The notes under the pieces: model-generated
Database searches by the model: none
What the model was told of the DNA's origin: nothing
Seen by the model: only the letters and a program-made list of their open reading frames with translations
Assembly: GCA_022709605.1 (NCBI GenBank)
Contig: JAKLIM010000150.1
Span: 1 to 8,342, forward strand
DNA: 8,342 nt
Direction of reading: 5' to 3'
Origin: Bacteroidota bacterium
Lineage (GTDB): Bacteria; Bacteroidota; Bacteroidia; Bacteroidales; Paludibacteraceae
Shown here: one piece after another, positions 5,886 through 8,342 of the stretch
How the letters are laid out: each line of letters opens with the position of its first letter
Position numbering within the stretch: position 1 is the stretch's first letter
Position numbers and translations under genes: made by a program

Positions 5886-5975
5886 AACCACAAAAGGAAA
5901 CATAAGGAAACAAAAGAAATAATTTTCTATTTAGAAAATTATTTCTTTTGTTTCCTTATGTGCTCTTTTGTGGTT
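5886..5975. repeat. Long palindrome with 44-bp arms
   Basis: The left arm 5886-5929 and the right arm 5932-5975 are reverse complements with 3 adjacent mismatches in 44, separated by only two bases. Outer ends read AACCACAAAAG / CTTTTGTGGTT. The arm contains a loose direct repetition of GGAAACATAAGGAAACAAAAG type, as seen in AACCACAAAG-family palindromes of many environmental bacteria. It would form a long cruciform or RNA hairpin. Confidence 0.92.
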
Positions 5976-5998
5976 CAAAACTTATTCTTTGTTTACAA

Positions 5999-6050
5999 TG
6001 TCATTCCCACATTTTCCCACAATTTATTGGGGCACAATCTCGGAATGACA
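5999..6050. repeat. Short inverted-repeat element TGTCATTCC/GGAATGACA
   Basis: Perfect 9-base inverted repeats lie at 5999-6007 and 6042-6050, enclosing 34 bases that contain TTCCCACATTTTCCCACA. The ends match those of the 120-bp element on the other side of the palindrome, so the two flank it. Confidence 0.65.
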
Positions 6051-6068
6051 GCGTTATCCTAATATTTA

Positions 6069-6131
6069 TTCCGTCGCCCGACCTGGATTGCTTCAATCAA
6101 ACACTTTTTGGCGACGGGAATTAAAAAAAAA
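6069..6131. repeat. Stem-loop module ending GCGACGGGAATTA(n), copy 2
   Basis: TTCCGTCGCC (6069-6078) pairs with GGCGACGGGAA (6110-6120, one bulged G). The 24 bases at 6108-6131 are an exact direct repeat of 5721-5744. The two copies bracket the nested elements between them. The A run on its right end also serves as the T tract of the corA terminator on the other strand. Confidence 0.7.
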
Positions 6132-6168
6132 CAATAGCCCGTTTGATGTTTCCAACAAACGGGCTATT
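6122..6168 (-). terminator. Intrinsic terminator of corA
   Basis: On the minus strand a perfect 13-bp stem (AATAGCCCGTTTG at 6133-6145 with CAAACGGGCTATT at 6156-6168, 10-base loop) is followed by G and a run of nine T (6131-6122 region). It lies 22 bases after the corA stop. The stem strength and T run make this a textbook factor-independent terminator. Confidence 0.92.
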
Positions 6169-6190
6169 AATATTTATCGGGTTGCGATTT

Positions 6191-7137
6191 CTACAACCAT
6201 TTTTTGCGCCTGAAAAACAAAAGTACCATCACCGAAAAGGTAATCATCAGCAATATCGAAAACAGATATCCGTATTTCCAGTTTAATTCGGGCAGAAACT
6301 TGAAATTCATACCATAAATACTTGCAATAAGGGTTGGAGGCATAAAAATAACCGAAACCACTGTAAAAATCTTAATGATTTTATTCTGTTGTAAGTTTAC
6401 CAAACCGAAAAAGTATCCTGTAAATAATCCAAACGGTCGAAACCAAAACGGGTATATTCGAAAAGCGAATTGATATCTTTGATAATCATTGTCAGACGTG
6501 GCAGCAATTCGTCGGGGAAAAAGTCGCATTTCAACATGTTGGAAACTACGCGCTGTTTGTCGACAATATTCTGCCGGATAATCATTACCTTTTCCTGCAA
6601 GTCTTTGATTTGTATCAGAATATCCTGATCCAGATCGTCTTCGGTATTCAGGGTTTTCGAAAGGTTGGTAATCTGTTCGGTAATTTCCTCAATCATGTCG
6701 GCGTCGTATTCCACCCGTGTTTCGAGCAGCGCTGTGAGCACATGAAAACGGGTGGGGAAACTCTTTGTGTTCGCGAAAATCTTCTTAATGGTTTCGTTGA
6801 ACGACTTCAATTCGGCATCGCGAACCGACACCAGAATTCCGTTTTTGATAATAAACGAAACCGGTTGCATTTGGTAATTGTCCTGCAGAAAATTAGAGTT
6901 GGCTACAATGCTGTCTTCGGTTTGAATGTAACGCGAACTCATTTCGATTTCTTCAATCTCTTCGTCTTCCTGAATATAAATTTTCAGAAATTGTTCCAAT
7001 TCAGTTTCAATGGCTTCCGATACATTGTTTAAGTCGATCCAAATCAGGTTTTTAAGATCAACTTTTTTTAATGTATCTATATTTTTTGATATTTTCAGTT
7101 TGCCATCTTCGTGGTAAAATAATCTTAATTCGGACAT
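6191..7137 (-). pseudogene. corA: corA magnesium/cobalt channel gene with one-base frameshift
   Basis: Two overlapping minus-strand frames together encode a normal CorA. The first (6397-7137) carries the cytoplasmic domain, running to 'FEYTRFGFDRLDYLQDTF' (226-243), then reads S-V-W and stops. The second frame continues with 'FGLVNLQQNKIIKIF' and ends at 6191. Restoring one T in a run of five (A5 on the plus strand, 6408-6412) gives one 315-residue protein, close to the usual CorA length. It has the stalk helix, a first membrane helix (about 257-275), the selectivity motif Y-G-M-N (275-278), a second helix (about 287-306) and a basic RRKKWL end. CorA forms a pentameric inner-membrane Mg2+/Co2+ channel. 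Everything else is intact and the change is in a homopolymer, so a read error or very recent mutation is likelier than old decay. It follows rsmA by 145 bases and has its own ribosome site and terminator. Confidence 0.9.
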
Positions 7138-7145
7138 GTTTTTAG

Positions 7146-7150
7146 CTCCT
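7146..7150 (-). promoter_or_regulatory. Shine-Dalgarno site of corA
   Basis: The minus strand reads AAAGGAGCTAAAAACATG, placing AGGAG 8 bases before the ATG at 7137. A site this good is uncommon in this window and supports the chosen start. Confidence 0.7.
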
Positions 7151-7282
7151 TTCTTCGTTTAATCGAAATGAAATTCTTTATAAATTTAATTCCGGTTTCA
7201 GGCCTTTAATCCTGAATAATTTGCTAATAATTGGATTGTTTTTTTGTCGACGAAAAACACTTAAGATTGTAGCCTGAACAAA

Positions 7283-8065
7283 TTATTTGTTGTTCATGGC
7301 TACTTCAATCATATTGGTAAGATCGATAAAAGCAGTCACGTTTAATTGTTCCGGTCGCTTATCGAAAATCGGGTCGGTAAACATAATGTTTGTTTTGTCT
7401 ACCAATGATTTAAGTGAATTACGCATTGTTTTTCTTCGTTGGTTGAAGGCTGTTTTCACCACAGTTTTAAATAATATTTCGTTGCAGTTAAGTTTCGAAA
7501 CATCGTTTCGCGTGAGGCGAATAACAGCCGATTTGACCTTGGGCGGAGGGTCAAAAACATGCTCGTGTACCGTAAAAAGATATTCGATGGAGTAAAAAGC
7601 CTGCATCAGAACGCTCAAAATACCATAGGTTTTATTGCCTTCTTTGGATGCCATGCGCTCAGCCACTTCTTTTTGAATCATACCCACCAAACACGGAATT
7701 GAATCCTTGTTTTCGAGCATTTTAAAGAATATCTGACTGGAAATATTGTATGGAAAGTTGCCGATAATGCAAAATTTATCGGGGAATATTTGTTTTAAAT
7801 CAATTTTCAGAAAGTCGGCTTCAATAACCTTTAAATCGGGATAATGTTTGTTCAAATAAACGACCGATTCCGAATCGAGTTCGATGGCCGTGAGATTTGC
7901 AAGTGGGTTTTGAAGTAAAAATTGAGTAAGAACGCCGGTGCCGGGGCCAATTTCGAGTACGTTGGTCCGACTATCGAGCGGTAAGCTCGTAGCTATGCGA
8001 TGAGCAACTTCCAAATCGCGTAGGAAGTGCTGTCCCAAATGTTTTTTGGCGCGTACTTGAGTCAT
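7283..8065 (-). CDS. rsmA: 16S rRNA (adenine1518-N6/adenine1519-N6)-dimethyltransferase
   Basis: This 260-residue protein is RsmA (KsgA), which uses S-adenosylmethionine to dimethylate two adjacent adenines in the 3' terminal helix of 16S rRNA during late small-subunit assembly. It opens with the family signature 'KKHLGQHFL' (7-15). The SAM-binding motif I is 'VLEIGPGTGVLT' (36-47); acidic E62 and D84 fit motifs II and III. The catalytic motif IV is N-F-P-Y (103-106) in 'IGNFPYNISSQIFF'. 'VFDPPPKVKSAVI' (170-182) and 'FNQRRKTMRNSL' (207-218) are standard C-terminal landmarks. Length is normal for the family. The ATG at 8065 fits the family's N-terminus, and there is no Shine-Dalgarno site, as is usual in Bacteroidota. 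corA follows 145 bases later. Nothing unusual is seen in the coding sequence. Confidence 0.97.
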   Translation of the reverse strand: MTQVRAKKHLGQHFLRDLEVAHRIATSLPLDSRTNVLEIGPGTGVLTQFLLQNPLANLTAIELDSESVVYLNKHYPDLKVIEADFLKIDLKQIFPDKFCIIGNFPYNISSQIFFKMLENKDSIPCLVGMIQKEVAERMASKEGNKTYGILSVLMQAFYSIEYLFTVHEHVFDPPPKVKSAVIRLTRNDVSKLNCNEILFKTVVKTAFNQRRKTMRNSLKSLVDKTNIMFTDPIFDKRPEQLNVTAFIDLTNMIEVAMNNK

Positions 8066-8130
8066 AACTATGATAGTCGTCGGGCATACGAATTATTATT
8101 GAGAAAAAATTGAAATGTTATATTACAATA

Positions 8131-8162
8131 TTGCTGTAGTAAGTTATGTTATATTATCTTTG
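8131..8162 (+). promoter_or_regulatory. Candidate plus-strand Bacteroidota promoter
   Basis: TTG at 8131-8133 and TATCTTTG at 8155-8162 match the -33 and -7 (TAnnTTTG) elements with 21 bases between them, inside the normal range. It points right, away from rsmA, but no ATG follows before the window ends. Any gene it drives would start outside. Confidence 0.4.
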
Positions 8163-8194
8163 CAACAATATTGAATTTGCTATTTTGTAGCCCG

Positions 8195-8202
8195 CAAAGG
8201 TA
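8195..8202 (-). promoter_or_regulatory. Candidate -7 box for rsmA
   Basis: The minus strand reads TACCTTTG followed by CGGG, matching TAnnTTTG. It points toward rsmA, with a leader of about 125 bases. No -33 TTG lies at the normal spacing, so the call is weak. Confidence 0.35.
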
Positions 8203-8304
8203 ACAAAAATTGTTTAATTATACTACTTTTTATTAGCTCAACATCATTTAAAAAAACAATCCCGTTGTAAAGAATAAGAAAATTATTCGAAACCATTGGT
8301 CGTT

Positions 8305-8319
8305 TGATAACGGTTATCA
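8305..8319. repeat. 15-base palindrome followed by a T run
   Basis: TGATAAC-G-GTTATCA is a perfect 7-bp-arm palindrome. On the plus strand TCGA and eight T follow. It could be an operator or a weak terminator for a gene beyond the window. The remaining bases 8066-8304 hold only the promoter candidates and no gene. Confidence 0.4.
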
Positions 8320-8342
8320 TCGATTTTTTTTACCCGCCTTTT

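Larger units (their letters stand above)
5191..6190. other. One-kilobase gene-free stretch: leader region plus repeat island
   Basis: No convincing gene is seen between the membrane-protein start and the corA stop. Bases 5191-5496 hold the leader and candidate promoter of the membrane-protein gene and are otherwise featureless. Bases 5497-5670 hold REP-like hairpins. Bases 5686-6131 hold nested inverted and direct repeats, and 6122-6168 is the corA terminator. Two short minus-strand open frames here (5229-5417 and 5631-5903) cross promoter or repeat sequence and look accidental. Confidence 0.8.

Noticed and set aside
5631..5903. A 90-codon minus-strand frame in the repeat island
   Set aside because: It is composed of hairpin and inverted-repeat sequence and ends inside a GC hairpin; it is accidental.
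6610..7032. A 140-codon plus-strand frame opposite corA
   Set aside because: It is antisense to the conserved cytoplasmic domain of CorA and shows no protein family features.
7197..7216. A TTCAGG/CCTGAA stem between rsmA and corA as a terminator
   Set aside because: The stem is only 6 bp, with an 8-base loop and no T run in the rsmA direction.
7287..7595. A 102-codon plus-strand frame opposite rsmA
   Set aside because: It is antisense to the conserved C-terminal part of RsmA.

Overview
The window looks like a chromosomal segment of a Bacteroidota bacterium, probably a free-living member near Bacteroidales/Marinilabiliales. The signs are: a secreted protein start of the type Bacteroidota attach to type IX secretion signals; A-rich leaders with few Shine-Dalgarno sites; several boxes matching the Bacteroidota -7 promoter consensus TAnnTTTG; and intergenic repeats (CCCTGAAAGGG hairpins, GTCATTCCGAG ends, AACCACAAAAG palindromes) familiar from environmental Bacteroidota. 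The family names come from reading the proteins by eye; no search was run. Every gene reads on the minus strand except one doubtful repeat-encoded plus-strand frame.

Right end (about 6120-8342): the housekeeping gene rsmA (ksgA, 16S rRNA dimethyladenosine transferase) is followed by a corA-type Mg2+/Co2+ channel gene. corA is broken by an apparent one-base loss in a T run and ends at a clear intrinsic terminator. Centre right (about 5500-6131): roughly 0.65 kb with no gene is packed with nested inverted and direct repeats, including REP-like hairpins that share a TTC/GAA loop, a 44-bp-arm palindrome and two GTCATTCC-ended elements. Centre (about 3860-5190): a four-helix membrane protein and a YCII-family protein lie next to a 21-bp tandem array that could encode a 16-heptad peptide. 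A decayed piece of the same repeat lies beyond the YCII gene.

Left centre (1072-3656): three very AT-rich, tightly spaced genes encode an unrecognised protein with an acidic tail, a helical protein with a HEPN-like RNKIAAH motif, and an HrgA/COG2958-like protein. The last joins a HARE-HTH domain to what looks like a PD-(D/E)xK nuclease core. Composition and content suggest a transferred cassette, plausibly a defence or nucleic-acid-targeting system; that is inference. A YvbK-like GNAT acetyltransferase follows, and the left edge holds the start of a secreted protein cut off by the window.

The best leads for something undescribed are the three-gene cassette and the 21-bp array beside it.
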